Origin: CAVRXZ01 sp963773035 | GTDB taxonomy: Bacteria > Acidobacteriota > Vicinamibacteria > Vicinamibacterales > CAVVIG01 | Length of the DNA: 64,000 bases | NCBI GenBank assembly: GCA_963773035.1 | Contig: CAVYZX010000038.1 | Span: forward strand, 310,001-374,000 | Reading direction: 5' to 3' | Notes under the pieces: generated by a model | Told to the model about the DNA's origin: nothing | Seen by the model: only the letters and a program-made list of their open reading frames with translations | Database searches by the model: none | Shown: piece after piece, positions 51,398 to 59,863 of the stretch | Position numbering within the stretch: the stretch's first letter is position 1 | Layout of the letters: every line of letters starts with the position of its first letter | Made by a program: the position numbers and the translations under genes

Positions 51398-53917
51398 CTA
51401 CTCGATTCGCAATGCGGTGGTCGGCTCGAGACGTGTTGCGCGCTGCGCCGGGACGATGGACGCGACCAGCGCAACGATCGCGAGGACGGCGACCATCGCG
51501 ATGAGCATCACGGGATCGCGCGCGTCGGTGCGCACCACATTGTTCTGCAACAGGCGACCGACAGCGAGTGACGCCGGCAGGCCGACCGCGAGCCCGCCAA
51601 CCACGACCCAGGCGCTGGTCTTCAAGAATAGCCAGCGCACATGTCTGGCCTGCGCCCCGAGCGCCATTCTGACCGCGATCTCCTGCGTCCGCCGTCTCAC
51701 GGCGTACGCCAGCGCCGAATAGAGGCCCACCCCGGAAAGGACGAGCGCCAGGCCGCTGATCTTCGCGAACTGCGACTCCAGCCCGGTCCCTCTCGAGCGA
51801 TCGCGCAGCTCGTCCAGCGTTCTCGCCACGCCAAGCGCGAGATCGGGATCGATCGCGTGCGCCGCCTGGCGGGCCGCCGACACGACCCGGGCAGACCCAC
51901 CGGAGCCGCGCACGATCAACGTGACCGCAGCTGGCGCCTCAGCCCGAAACGGCAGATACACCACCGGCACCGCGTCCTCCTGACCCTGCCGAATGTCGGG
52001 AGACACGCCGACGATCGTCACGCGAACCGGCGGCGCGGGGCCTTCGGCCTCTCTCAGGTAAGTCCGTTGGGCGGTTGGCGGCCGGAGCTCGAGGTGATGG
52101 CCGATCGGACTCCCGGCGCCGAGGTACACGTCGGCGAATCGGTGATTCACGATCGCCGCCTCGTGCCCGAGAGTCCCGTGCAACTCGGAGAAGGACTCGC
52201 CGAGGACGAGACCGCGAACGACGGTGTGAAAGTAGGCGGGCTCCACGACCAGGGTCATGACGTCCGGGGGCGGATCGCTCGTGGGCTGTCCATCCACGGC
52301 GGTCAGCCTGCGCCTGCCAGCCGACGAGAAGGGCGCCGCGCTCGCGACGGCGCTCGCCGTAATCTCGGGAACCGCCAGCAACCGATCGCGCAGCTGCTGA
52401 TGGAAGGCGACCCGCTGCTCGGGCGTCGCGTACGTCTGCAGCGGGAGTCGAATGAACGTCGTCACCGCATCCGACGTCTGCACATTGCGGTCAAGGGCAT
52501 AGGCCTTGTAAAACGCCTTGCCCGTCAGACCGGCGCCGCTCAGGAGCGCCAGCGTCAAGGCAAACTGCCCGACGAGCAGCGCGTTGGTCCAACGCCGCAT
52601 CTTCGGCGTTGCGCTCATGCGTCCGCCTTCTTTCAGCCCGTCGGCGGTCCCGCGACGCGAGGCATGGAGTGCCGGCGCCAGGCCGAAGAGTCCCGTGGTG
52701 AGCATCGCAACGGCGGCAAGCATGCCCAGCAGGCGGACGTCCATCTTCAGGCGCCAATAGGGCAGCCCGACTTGCGAGGTCGAGAGTTTCAGAGCGAGCC
52801 ATGAGCCTCCGACGGCCAGGATCCACGCCATGAGCGCCAACAGCAGGCTCTCGATCAACAGTTGCCGCACGATCCGCCAGCGAGTGGCGCCGATCGCCAC
52901 GCGGATCGCGATCTCCCGCGATCTCGACGCCCCGCGTGCCAGCAAGAGATTCGCCAGGTTGGCGGACGCGATGAGCAGGACGAATGCGGCGGCCAGTAGC
53001 TGCAGCAGGGTCAGGGAGTCCGTCAGCAACAGCCCGCCGTTGTACGCCTCATAGAACGAGTTCACCAGAGGCCGAACGTCCTTGTTCGTCTCTGGATACG
53101 TGGCGGCGAGGTTCTCCGCGAGGGGCGAGAGCTCGGTTCGAACGCGGTCGAGATCGATGCCGTCGGGGAGGCGACCGATCATGAGCAGCCCACGGGCCTC
53201 ACGACGTTGCCGCGTCGATCCCGGCATCTGTGATAGCGGCAACCACACATCCGTCGTGTCAACGAAGCGGAAGCCGTCGGGCATGACACCGATGATCGTC
53301 GCGGGAGTGGCGCCGTTCACCGACACCTTGCGGCCCAGAACGTCGCGGCTTGCAGCGTACCGGTTTTTCCAGATGTTGCTGCCGATGATGGCCACGGCTT
53401 CGGCGCCAGGACGATCGTCAGCCGCCGAAAAATCGCGGCCGATGACGGGCTTGACGCGGAGCACGGTGAACGTTTCGACAGACACATACAGGCCGTCGAA
53501 CTGTTCGGGAACAGCACCGTCCCGCCCGAGGCTGATGGTGCTTATCGCAAAAGCGGCCGCCCTCCCGTCGAACACCCGTGAGTCCCGGCGAAAGTCCTCG
53601 AAGTCAGGGTAGGACACGCCGCCGTCTCGCCCGCGTCCATCCAGCGTCCGCACAATCGCGACGCGCTCGGGCCGCTCGAACGGCAGGTCGCGCATGAGCG
53701 TGGCGTACGTGAAGATGAACGTCGTGTTCGCCACGCCCATCGCCAGTGCGAGGGTGAGGATGGCGCCGACGCTGAACCACCGATCCTTGGCGAGGGTTCG
53801 CCACGCAAATCGCAGATCTGCGCCTAAGTCGGCCAGGGCAGGCGGGCGACGGACGTCGCGGCATTTCTCTTTGACCTGGTCGAGGCCGCCAGACGTCAAC
53901 CGGATCTGCCGGCGCAC
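51398..53917 (-). CDS. MacB-like ABC transporter permease (acidobacterial duplicated permease type)
   Basis: An 839-residue membrane protein with two FtsX/MacB units. Each has TM1, a large periplasmic MacB-PCD domain (VSYPDFEDFRRDSRVFDGRA) and three terminal TMs. The second unit ends RRRTQEIAVRMALGAQARHV. These orphan permeases are abundant in Acidobacteria. The listed GTG start (53917) is probably not the natural one: the same frame continues upstream as LEPELDAELRDHIEREVAEG, the family's usual N-terminal domain, but reaches a TAA at 54065 with no ATG, GTG or TTG. A frameshift near 53,980-54,020 (VQAFR in the next frame) would explain this. Confidence 0.85.
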   Translation of the reverse strand: MRRQIRLTSGGLDQVKEKCRDVRRPPALADLGADLRFAWRTLAKDRWFSVGAILTLALAMGVANTTFIFTYATLMRDLPFERPERVAIVRTLDGRGRDGGVSYPDFEDFRRDSRVFDGRAAAFAISTISLGRDGAVPEQFDGLYVSVETFTVLRVKPVIGRDFSAADDRPGAEAVAIIGSNIWKNRYAASRDVLGRKVSVNGATPATIIGVMPDGFRFVDTTDVWLPLSQMPGSTRQRREARGLLMIGRLPDGIDLDRVRTELSPLAENLAATYPETNKDVRPLVNSFYEAYNGGLLLTDSLTLLQLLAAAFVLLIASANLANLLLARGASRSREIAIRVAIGATRWRIVRQLLIESLLLALMAWILAVGGSWLALKLSTSQVGLPYWRLKMDVRLLGMLAAVAMLTTGLFGLAPALHASRRGTADGLKEGGRMSATPKMRRWTNALLVGQFALTLALLSGAGLTGKAFYKAYALDRNVQTSDAVTTFIRLPLQTYATPEQRVAFHQQLRDRLLAVPEITASAVASAAPFSSAGRRRLTAVDGQPTSDPPPDVMTLVVEPAYFHTVVRGLVLGESFSELHGTLGHEAAIVNHRFADVYLGAGSPIGHHLELRPPTAQRTYLREAEGPAPPVRVTIVGVSPDIRQGQEDAVPVVYLPFRAEAPAAVTLIVRGSGGSARVVSAARQAAHAIDPDLALGVARTLDELRDRSRGTGLESQFAKISGLALVLSGVGLYSALAYAVRRRTQEIAVRMALGAQARHVRWLFLKTSAWVVVGGLAVGLPASLAVGRLLQNNVVRTDARDPVMLIAMVAVLAIVALVASIVPAQRATRLEPTTALRIE

Positions 53918-54060
53918 GTCGGCTTCGGATTGTCCGGCGCGGACGCCTTCCGCGACCTCGCGCTCGATGTGGTCGCGCAGCTCCGCATCGAGCTCGGGCT
54001 CGAGCGCCCGTCGCAGCGAAACGCCTGGACGGCCGTGCTCAGCGGTTTGTTGTAGACCCC

Positions 54061-54385
54061 ACGATTACCGCTCAGTCTCCTGCCTTATCAAAACATGTGT
54101 TCGCGAAAATGCCGGTTTGACGTTTCCATCTTCGAAGCGCATGGCTACCGGTTACCGATTTCTTATTACATCGATCGCGTTGATCCACAGTTGTGAACTT
54201 TCGTTTCTGACTCTGAGGACTTCAAGCCAGCACAGCCGTTGGAAGCTTTCATCGCGGGGCTTGAAATACTTTCGGTTAGAAGTCCTCTATGAAATTGGAA
54301 GCCGTGTGTTCGACTGGCACTTCTTCTGCAGCGCGTCGCTGCTTCGATTTCTTCGTTCGAGTAATTTTGCGCTCGTGTAATACAG
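54061..54385. promoter_or_regulatory. Lower-GC intergenic region before the exopolysaccharide operon
   Basis: About 325 bases without a convincing gene and visibly richer in A/T than its surroundings. It contains AT-rich tracts such as TTTCTTATTACATCGATCG and TTGAAATACTTTCGG. This is the only large leader in front of a divergent arrangement (permease to the left, HlyD-like to the right), so it probably carries the operon promoter. I could not assign a reliable -35/-10 pair. Confidence 0.4.
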
Positions 54386-56191
54386 ATGAGTTCGATCGCG
54401 CACCTGGCGGATTTCGATTTCACAGCTGCGCTTGCCGCTCCTCAATCGGCCAATCCCTGGATGATTCTCCTCCTCGGGAGCATCTCGGGATTGCTGGTCT
54501 TCGCGTTCAGCAACGCGCTTCGTGTGTTTCTCGTCAGGCATCGCGCGCAGAAGGTTGCGCGAACGTCTTCGCGTCTCTGGCCCGCTGCCGCGATCGTCGT
54601 CGCTCTGGTCGGCGGCGTGATGGTCGCGAACCTGTTCCTGGGCCGCATCGAAGTCAACGGTCAGGGCTTGCTGTTTGGCGACGATCTGTTCGTCGCCACC
54701 AGGCGTGCGGGATTCCTGCCGAGCTATCCGAGCACTCCGAACCACGTCAAGAAGGGCGATCCGATTCTGGTGGTTCGCCGGGATGCCGGTCCCGATGAGA
54801 TCGCGGCCGCCGAAAATCGGCGGGCCCGGCTGCGCCACGAGTTCGAGTACATCAAGTCGGACGCGCTCGAAGTCGATCCGCTGGTTCTGCGCGAGTACAC
54901 GCTCGCGGAAAGCTCGCTGCGGGAGCTCGATGAACGTTCGCAGAAGCAGCTCGATGCGCGCGACACGCTGGTTCGCGAGGCACCCCAACAGCGATTGGAG
55001 AATGAGGCGCGGCGGCAGGCGCTCGAGAAAGACTTTCAAGCGATTGAAGGCGAGCTCGACCAGGTCAAGCTGAGCCTCGAGTCGGCGACCCGTATTTATG
55101 AAGCGGGCGAACGCGCGATGGCCAAAGGACTCATTCCGCAGGATGAGTTCGAGAAACGCCGGGAGCGCATGAACGTTCTGCGGAGCCGTCAAGAGGAGCT
55201 CGTGACCCGAGTTGGCGCGCTTCGAAAGGAACGGGCCCAGACGACCGACCTCACCTCCACGACGGAAGGCACGTATAGCAATCAGCTCGCACTGCGATCG
55301 AACGAAATTTCTGCTCTCAACAGACGGATTGGTCTCGCCAGGCAGGCCGTCAAAGAGGCGGCTCAGAAGCTGGATGAAGACAAGATCCGTGCCGCGGCCC
55401 AGCGCGAGAAGCGGTTGAAGCAGGTCCAGATTCAGATCGACGAGCTCAATACTCTACTCGACGCCTCCGAAGCGACGTTGAGCGCACGGGCGCCCTGGGA
55501 CGGCGTCGTCGGCTTCCGCGAGCCGTCGCCCGCGAGCGTGAGGTCCGATGTCCGCCCGCTGCTGGTGCTGTTTCAGCCTGGGAAGGTGTCGACCCGTATG
55601 CAGCTCCCCGCCGCGCATGCGCTGGTCTATCCAGGCGAAAAGCTCGACATCCGTCTCCGCGCGCTCACACCCGAAGCCGTCAACACGACGATCAGCGGCG
55701 AGCTCGTCGAGCGGGTTCCACTCGAGGATGGAACGGTGGAGCTGCGCATCACATGTCATCCGCCGCCCAGCGCAGTCCGCGATCTGGCGATGGGGAACAC
55801 CATCCCGATCAGTGTCGTGGTGCGCCGGCCCGATCTTCTCGCGCGGCTTGGACTGAGCTGGCCCGTGGCGTTCGGGTTCATTTGTCTGATCGCTGTGTGC
55901 ATCAGCGAATTGCGGCTCCGATTCAAGCAGCGGCGGGCTGCTCGCGCATCGGTGGGTGATCGGCTCGCGCACGGATTGCCATCGCGTTCGAAACGCATCG
56001 ATTGGGGAGGGGACCCCAACGAGTTCCAGGAATTTATCGTCGGCGTGGGGCTCGTCTCGAGGAAGGTCTCAGCAGTAGGTCGGCGGATGCCTCCGCTGAC
56101 CTCGTCGGCGACAACGGGGCGCCCTGTAGCTCCGGAGGGTTTCGGGGCGGCCGAAGCTCCCTTGTCGTCGTACCACGACGTCACCACCTAG
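54386..56191 (+). CDS. HlyD/Alg44-like membrane fusion protein
   Basis: A 601-residue inner-membrane adaptor. TM segments lie at about 24-46 (MILLLGSISGLLVFAFSNAL), 66-88 (AAAIVVALVGGVMVANLFLG) and 490-515 (WPVAFGFICLIAVCISELRL). Between TM2 and TM3 are a biotinyl-lipoyl-like first half (VEVNGQ-like start, HVKKGDPILVV), a long coiled coil (about 145-370) and the returning barrel (LSARAPWDGVVGFREPSPAS). No PilZ domain is visible, unlike true Alg44. It is the first of three genes with a synthase and a glycoside hydrolase and would link the synthase to the periplasm. Confidence 0.82.
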   Translation: MSSIAHLADFDFTAALAAPQSANPWMILLLGSISGLLVFAFSNALRVFLVRHRAQKVARTSSRLWPAAAIVVALVGGVMVANLFLGRIEVNGQGLLFGDDLFVATRRAGFLPSYPSTPNHVKKGDPILVVRRDAGPDEIAAAENRRARLRHEFEYIKSDALEVDPLVLREYTLAESSLRELDERSQKQLDARDTLVREAPQQRLENEARRQALEKDFQAIEGELDQVKLSLESATRIYEAGERAMAKGLIPQDEFEKRRERMNVLRSRQEELVTRVGALRKERAQTTDLTSTTEGTYSNQLALRSNEISALNRRIGLARQAVKEAAQKLDEDKIRAAAQREKRLKQVQIQIDELNTLLDASEATLSARAPWDGVVGFREPSPASVRSDVRPLLVLFQPGKVSTRMQLPAAHALVYPGEKLDIRLRALTPEAVNTTISGELVERVPLEDGTVELRITCHPPPSAVRDLAMGNTIPISVVVRRPDLLARLGLSWPVAFGFICLIAVCISELRLRFKQRRAARASVGDRLAHGLPSRSKRIDWGGDPNEFQEFIVGVGLVSRKVSAVGRRMPPLTSSATTGRPVAPEGFGAAEAPLSSYHDVTT

Positions 56192-56220
56192 TTTTTCGTT
56201 CGAGGTTTGAGAGTTACCAG

Positions 56221-57624
56221 ATGGATCGCATCGCTGATCGCTCCGATCGTTTCGACAGGGGTGGCAGACGGCCTCGTTCTCCTGCGCTGTTTCTCGTGAC
56301 CGGGACGTTCGGAGCGCTCGTGCTGGTGACCGCGCAGCTTTACTACTTCGTCAAGCTGCAATCGGTGATTGCCGGCTTATCGGGCGCCGGGTTCTGGTTG
56401 AGCGTGGCGTTTGGCACCTCGTTCCTGCTTTGCTGCTGGGTCGCCGCCGTCCGGTACGTGTTGATGATGCTCTGCGCGTACTTCGGGTGGGCAGCCTCGG
56501 TGCGGCCAGTCTCGCGTCCCATCCGTTGGCCGCGCGTGTCGGTCCTGATTCCCGCCTACAACGAAGCCGGTCGTATCGCCGCGACGCTGCGTTCGATCCT
56601 CAGCCTCGACTACCCGGATTTTCAGGTCATCGTCGTGGACGATGGTTCTGAAGACGAGACGCTCGACGCCGCTGCCGAGTTTGCACGGAGTGACGGCCGC
56701 GTGCGCGTCCTTCGCAAGCCCAATGGCGGAAAGAGCTCCGCTCTCAATCTGGGCTTCCATGAATCGTCAGGCGACCTGGTGTTCTGTGTTGACGCCGATT
56801 CGCAGCTCGAGCCGAGCTCGCTGCGAAGGATCGTGCCGCTGTTCGAGGATCCGCGCGTTGGTGCGGTGGCGGGTCAAGTGCGCGTCCGCAATCGCGGCAC
56901 GCTGGTGTCGAAGCTGCAGGCGCTCGAATACGCGCTGATGAACGGCATGCCGCGGCTGGCGCAGAGCAATTTCGCCCAGGTGCTCATTGCGCCAGGTCCG
57001 ATTGCCGTCTTCCGGCGCAACCTGCTCGAGGAGATTTGGAAACGCTGGGGCTCGGCAGAGCCCCACAGCGCCAGGGCTGGGGCGGTGGCCGGTCCCTGGG
57101 AAAGCGATACCTTCGCGGAGGATTGCGACGTCACGCTGAACGCGCTGCTTCTCAGATACCGCGTGGTGTTTCAGCCGGCTGCGATTTCCTTCACGACTTC
57201 GCCCGCCGGCCTGTTTCCTCTGTTGAACCAGCGTTACCGCTGGATCCGCGGCAACCTTCAGGCCATCAAGAAATGTTGGCGCCGCTGGCATGCCCTGCCG
57301 AGTGCTCCCGGCGCTCTGCCTCTCTGGCTCAGCCTCTTCATCGTCGAGACGGTTGTCTGGCCGGCAGTGAATATCTACGGCCTCGTCTTGTTCGTGGCGC
57401 TCGTCGCCACGGTCGGGCAGATCGGAAACCTGTGGCCCTGGTATTTGATTCTGCTCGGCATCGAGGTGAACGCCGCCGCTTTTTCGATCCGCGCCGTCGG
57501 GGAAAAGGCCGTGTTGATCGTCTTGATGCCGATCTTCCGAAGCGTTTACGGCGTGATTCTGGATGTGAATACCCTCTGCGCCGTGTGCGCCGAGCTGATG
57601 CGTCAACGAATGCGATGGGCATGA
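56221..57624 (+). CDS. Processive family 2 glycosyltransferase (PgaC/NodC/cellulose-synthase type)
   Basis: A 467-residue inner-membrane polysaccharide synthase. ATG 56221 is chosen because two N-terminal TMs follow it (LFLVTGTFGALVLVTAQLYY and VAFGTSFLLCCWVAAVRYVL). GT2 motifs: VSVLIPAYNEAGRIAATLRS, VVDDGSEDETLDAA, VFCVDADSQLEPSSL (DxD-type), TFAEDCDVTL (catalytic base) and QRYRWIRGNLQ (QxxRW, marking processive action). Several C-terminal TMs follow. A short GC-rich inverted stretch (57049-57066) encodes an extra loop (WGSAEPHSARAGAVAG). Its stop overlaps the GH18 start (ATGA). Confidence 0.88.
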   Translation: MDRIADRSDRFDRGGRRPRSPALFLVTGTFGALVLVTAQLYYFVKLQSVIAGLSGAGFWLSVAFGTSFLLCCWVAAVRYVLMMLCAYFGWAASVRPVSRPIRWPRVSVLIPAYNEAGRIAATLRSILSLDYPDFQVIVVDDGSEDETLDAAAEFARSDGRVRVLRKPNGGKSSALNLGFHESSGDLVFCVDADSQLEPSSLRRIVPLFEDPRVGAVAGQVRVRNRGTLVSKLQALEYALMNGMPRLAQSNFAQVLIAPGPIAVFRRNLLEEIWKRWGSAEPHSARAGAVAGPWESDTFAEDCDVTLNALLLRYRVVFQPAAISFTTSPAGLFPLLNQRYRWIRGNLQAIKKCWRRWHALPSAPGALPLWLSLFIVETVVWPAVNIYGLVLFVALVATVGQIGNLWPWYLILLGIEVNAAAFSIRAVGEKAVLIVLMPIFRSVYGVILDVNTLCAVCAELMRQRMRWA

Positions 57625-58718
57625 ACAAATACACATTCCGCACACTGATCCTGACCCTGCTTGCCGCTGCCTCGATCTGGGCCTGCAGCGCCGCCGATGC
57701 GGCGGATCCGTCGCAGTCGGCTCTTCCCGCCAGGTCGTTCAGACGACCAGTCATCTGCTACGTCGAGACGCTGTTCGGCGGAGCCACGGCAGCCGATCTC
57801 GATTTCCGTCCGTGCACGCACGTCGTCGAGGCTTTTGTCGTCGTGGATCCGTCGGGCGCCGTCAGGCCAGTCAACGGGCTGCCTCGACGCGACATCATCT
57901 CGGCCGCCCGGAGCGTTGGGGCTCGCGTGCTCGTCTCGGTTGGTGGGGCGACAGTGCCAGGCTCTACGTTCTCGGCCATCGCCAGCGATCAGACACGTCT
58001 CGAGAGTTTTGCGAACGCACTCGCCGATTTCGTCGCGCAGTCGGGCTACGACGGTGTCGATCTCGACTGGGAATTCCCGTCGCCTCTCGAATCGAGGCAA
58101 CACCTTACATTGGTCCGCGCCGTGAGGTCGGCATTGTTTTCGCGAGCTGGTGTGCAACCGGCTCAGCCGCGGCGGCGTCGCAGTCCGGCCGACACGCCCG
58201 CGCCGACGATCACGGTTCCCGTCGCCGCGTACTGGATTCCGAGCTACAACCTGGCGGCCCTTCACGATGAAGTGGATTACGTCATTCTGATGGGATACGA
58301 CTTTCGGAATCCGGCGCTGGGTCCGTGGATGAACGACGCGAAGCTCTGGCCGGTCAATGCGGTCACGCCAATCGAGGGGTCGGTACGTGGCGCGGCCTCC
58401 GAAATGATTCGAAGCGGCCTTGGGCACGACAAGCTGGTGATCGCCCTTCCGTTCTATTCCAGCGCGTGGGAGCCCTGGGTAGACGTTCGCGCGCGCGCCT
58501 CCTCTGCGGGCCCGCTGCACCCGCTATTCCTGGAAAAGCTGCTCGGCGACGTATGGATCACAGATCCTGAGGCGCTCGAGAAGAAGATCACGGCGGCTGT
58601 ATTCGGCTCGCAGATCAATGGCGGAAATGCGGCAGGCATCGGGGTGTGGCAACTGGGACACCAAGGCAAGTTCCGGGACCTGAGCGACGCGATTCTTCGC
58701 GTGATGGCCAGACCTTGA
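57621..58718 (+). CDS. Exported GH18 family glycoside hydrolase
   Basis: A 365-residue secreted protein, ATG 57621 inside the ATGA overlap with the synthase. The signal region TLILTLLAAASIWAC may be a lipoprotein signal. The GH18 catalytic motif is GYDGVDLDWEFPSPLESRQH (DxxDxDxE, acid Glu present), with VLVSVGGATVPGSTFSAIAS upstream and VDYVILMGYDFRNPALGPWM downstream. GH18 enzymes cut beta-1,4-GlcNAc polymers such as chitin. Here it probably trims or releases the polymer made by the preceding GT2. The polymer is likely a GlcNAc-type glycan, though that is inference. Confidence 0.87.
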   Translation: MNKYTFRTLILTLLAAASIWACSAADAADPSQSALPARSFRRPVICYVETLFGGATAADLDFRPCTHVVEAFVVVDPSGAVRPVNGLPRRDIISAARSVGARVLVSVGGATVPGSTFSAIASDQTRLESFANALADFVAQSGYDGVDLDWEFPSPLESRQHLTLVRAVRSALFSRAGVQPAQPRRRRSPADTPAPTITVPVAAYWIPSYNLAALHDEVDYVILMGYDFRNPALGPWMNDAKLWPVNAVTPIEGSVRGAASEMIRSGLGHDKLVIALPFYSSAWEPWVDVRARASSAGPLHPLFLEKLLGDVWITDPEALEKKITAAVFGSQINGGNAAGIGVWQLGHQGKFRDLSDAILRVMARP

Positions 58719-58741
58719 ACGTGAGCGGGACTACACCGAAT

Positions 58742-59152
58742 CTACGCAGGGCGATCGGCCATTTCGAGGATGCGTTTCCATTCGGCATCGGATACAGGCA
58801 TCACCGACAACCGTGAGATTCTGACGAGCGGGAAATCCTTGAAGGCCGAATCGGCCTTGATCTCCGCCAGCCTCACTGGTCGCGGCAGCTTCTTCGCCGG
58901 TGCGACGTCGACGACGGATTGTTTACCACTCTTGTCGCTCGGATCCGCGTACGCGTTGCCGAGCGCGGTGGCAATTCCCACGACCGACTTTTCGTCACCC
59001 GTGTGATAGTAGAAGATCCGATCGCCCTTCTTCACCGATCGGAGATGTTTCTGGGCCAGGGGATTCTTCACGCCGCTCCAGACAGCCTTTTTGTCTTTGA
59101 CGAGCTCGTCGTAGCCGTAGTGCGTCGGTTCTTCTTTGAACAGCCAATTCAT
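58742..59152 (-). CDS. EVE domain protein
   Basis: A 136-residue cytosolic EVE (PUA-like) protein: MNWLFKEEPTHYGYDELVKD, AVWSGVKNPLAQKHLRSVKK, GDRIFYYHTGDEKSVVGIAT. EVE domains bind modified bases in DNA or RNA and are linked to RNA modification or restriction functions. It is divergent from the DNA glycosylase gene only 24 bases away, so a shared regulatory region and a nucleic-acid-base role are plausible. Confidence 0.92.
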   Translation of the reverse strand: MNWLFKEEPTHYGYDELVKDKKAVWSGVKNPLAQKHLRSVKKGDRIFYYHTGDEKSVVGIATALGNAYADPSDKSGKQSVVDVAPAKKLPRPVRLAEIKADSAFKDFPLVRISRLSVMPVSDAEWKRILEMADRPA

Positions 59153-59176
59153 AAAGTAAATTGTAGTTTGTAAATT

Positions 59177-59863
59177 GTGAATTCGGGACTACGTGATCGC
59201 ATTGGGCGCGGCGTTCGTGTCTTGCTCGTCGGTATCAATCCTGGCGTCCGCTCAGCAGCGATCGGTCACCATTTCGCCGGCTACTCGAACCGCTTCTGGA
59301 AGCTGTTGTACGACGCGTCCCTCGTACCCGAACCGATCGGCACCGAGGACGATTACCGGCTGCCCGAGTGGGGGTTCGGCATCACCAACCTCATTTCGCG
59401 TCCGACTCCAGGTATCGATACGTTGAGGTTCGAAGAATATGAGGCGGGCCTTCGAGTGTTACGCCGCAAGGTTCGACGATGGAAGCCGAAGATCGTGGCT
59501 TTTGTGGGTGTCACTCTATTTCGATTCGTCGCTGTGCGGCCGGCTTCGGCCCGGGTCGGAGTTGGGCTTCAGGTTGAGCGTTTCGAAGGCGCTCGCGTGT
59601 TCGTGCTACCGAACCCCAGTGGCCGCAACGCGAACTTCTCGTACGCGGAGATGCTCGCCGCGTATCGATCCCTTGCGACTTTCCTGCACGATGCAACGCA
59701 TCAGAACGCACCACACCGCGATCAGCCCCCACGAATGCAAAGAGTAGATAGTGACCGCGGTCCACGGCGTGAACGCCGCTCGACCCATCAACAGAGGCAC
59801 CGGCCAGACGAACGCCAGCCAGGGAATAAGAACGCTCGGCGTTCGAAGCGCCACCGCGGTTAG
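59177..59863 (+). CDS. mug: Mismatch-specific DNA glycosylase, MUG/TDG type
   Basis: A 228-residue uracil/thymine-DNA glycosylase that removes U or T from G mismatches. It starts with GTG. Motifs are LLVGINPGVRSAAIGHHFAG (active-site loop) and LPNPSGRNANFSYAEMLAAY (DNA-insertion loop). The normal family ends near residue 170-175 (YRSLATFLHDA). The last 50-odd residues are basic and disordered, and they are read antisense through the end of the GT87-like gene, so the natural stop seems to have been lost. The core is intact. Confidence 0.9.
   Translation: MNSGLRDRIGRGVRVLLVGINPGVRSAAIGHHFAGYSNRFWKLLYDASLVPEPIGTEDDYRLPEWGFGITNLISRPTPGIDTLRFEEYEAGLRVLRRKVRRWKPKIVAFVGVTLFRFVAVRPASARVGVGLQVERFEGARVFVLPNPSGRNANFSYAEMLAAYRSLATFLHDATHQNAPHRDQPPRMQRVDSDRGPRRERRSTHQQRHRPDERQPGNKNARRSKRHRG

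Noticed and set aside
54240..54330. Sigma-70 promoter before the exopolysaccharide operon (TTGAAA with a distant TATGAA)
   Set aside because: The spacing is about 21 bases, too long for a confident assignment.
57036..57620. Longer reading frame fused ahead of the GH18 gene
   Set aside because: It is the antiparallel/out-of-frame shadow of the GT2 gene. The ATG in the ATGA overlap gives a proper signal peptide.
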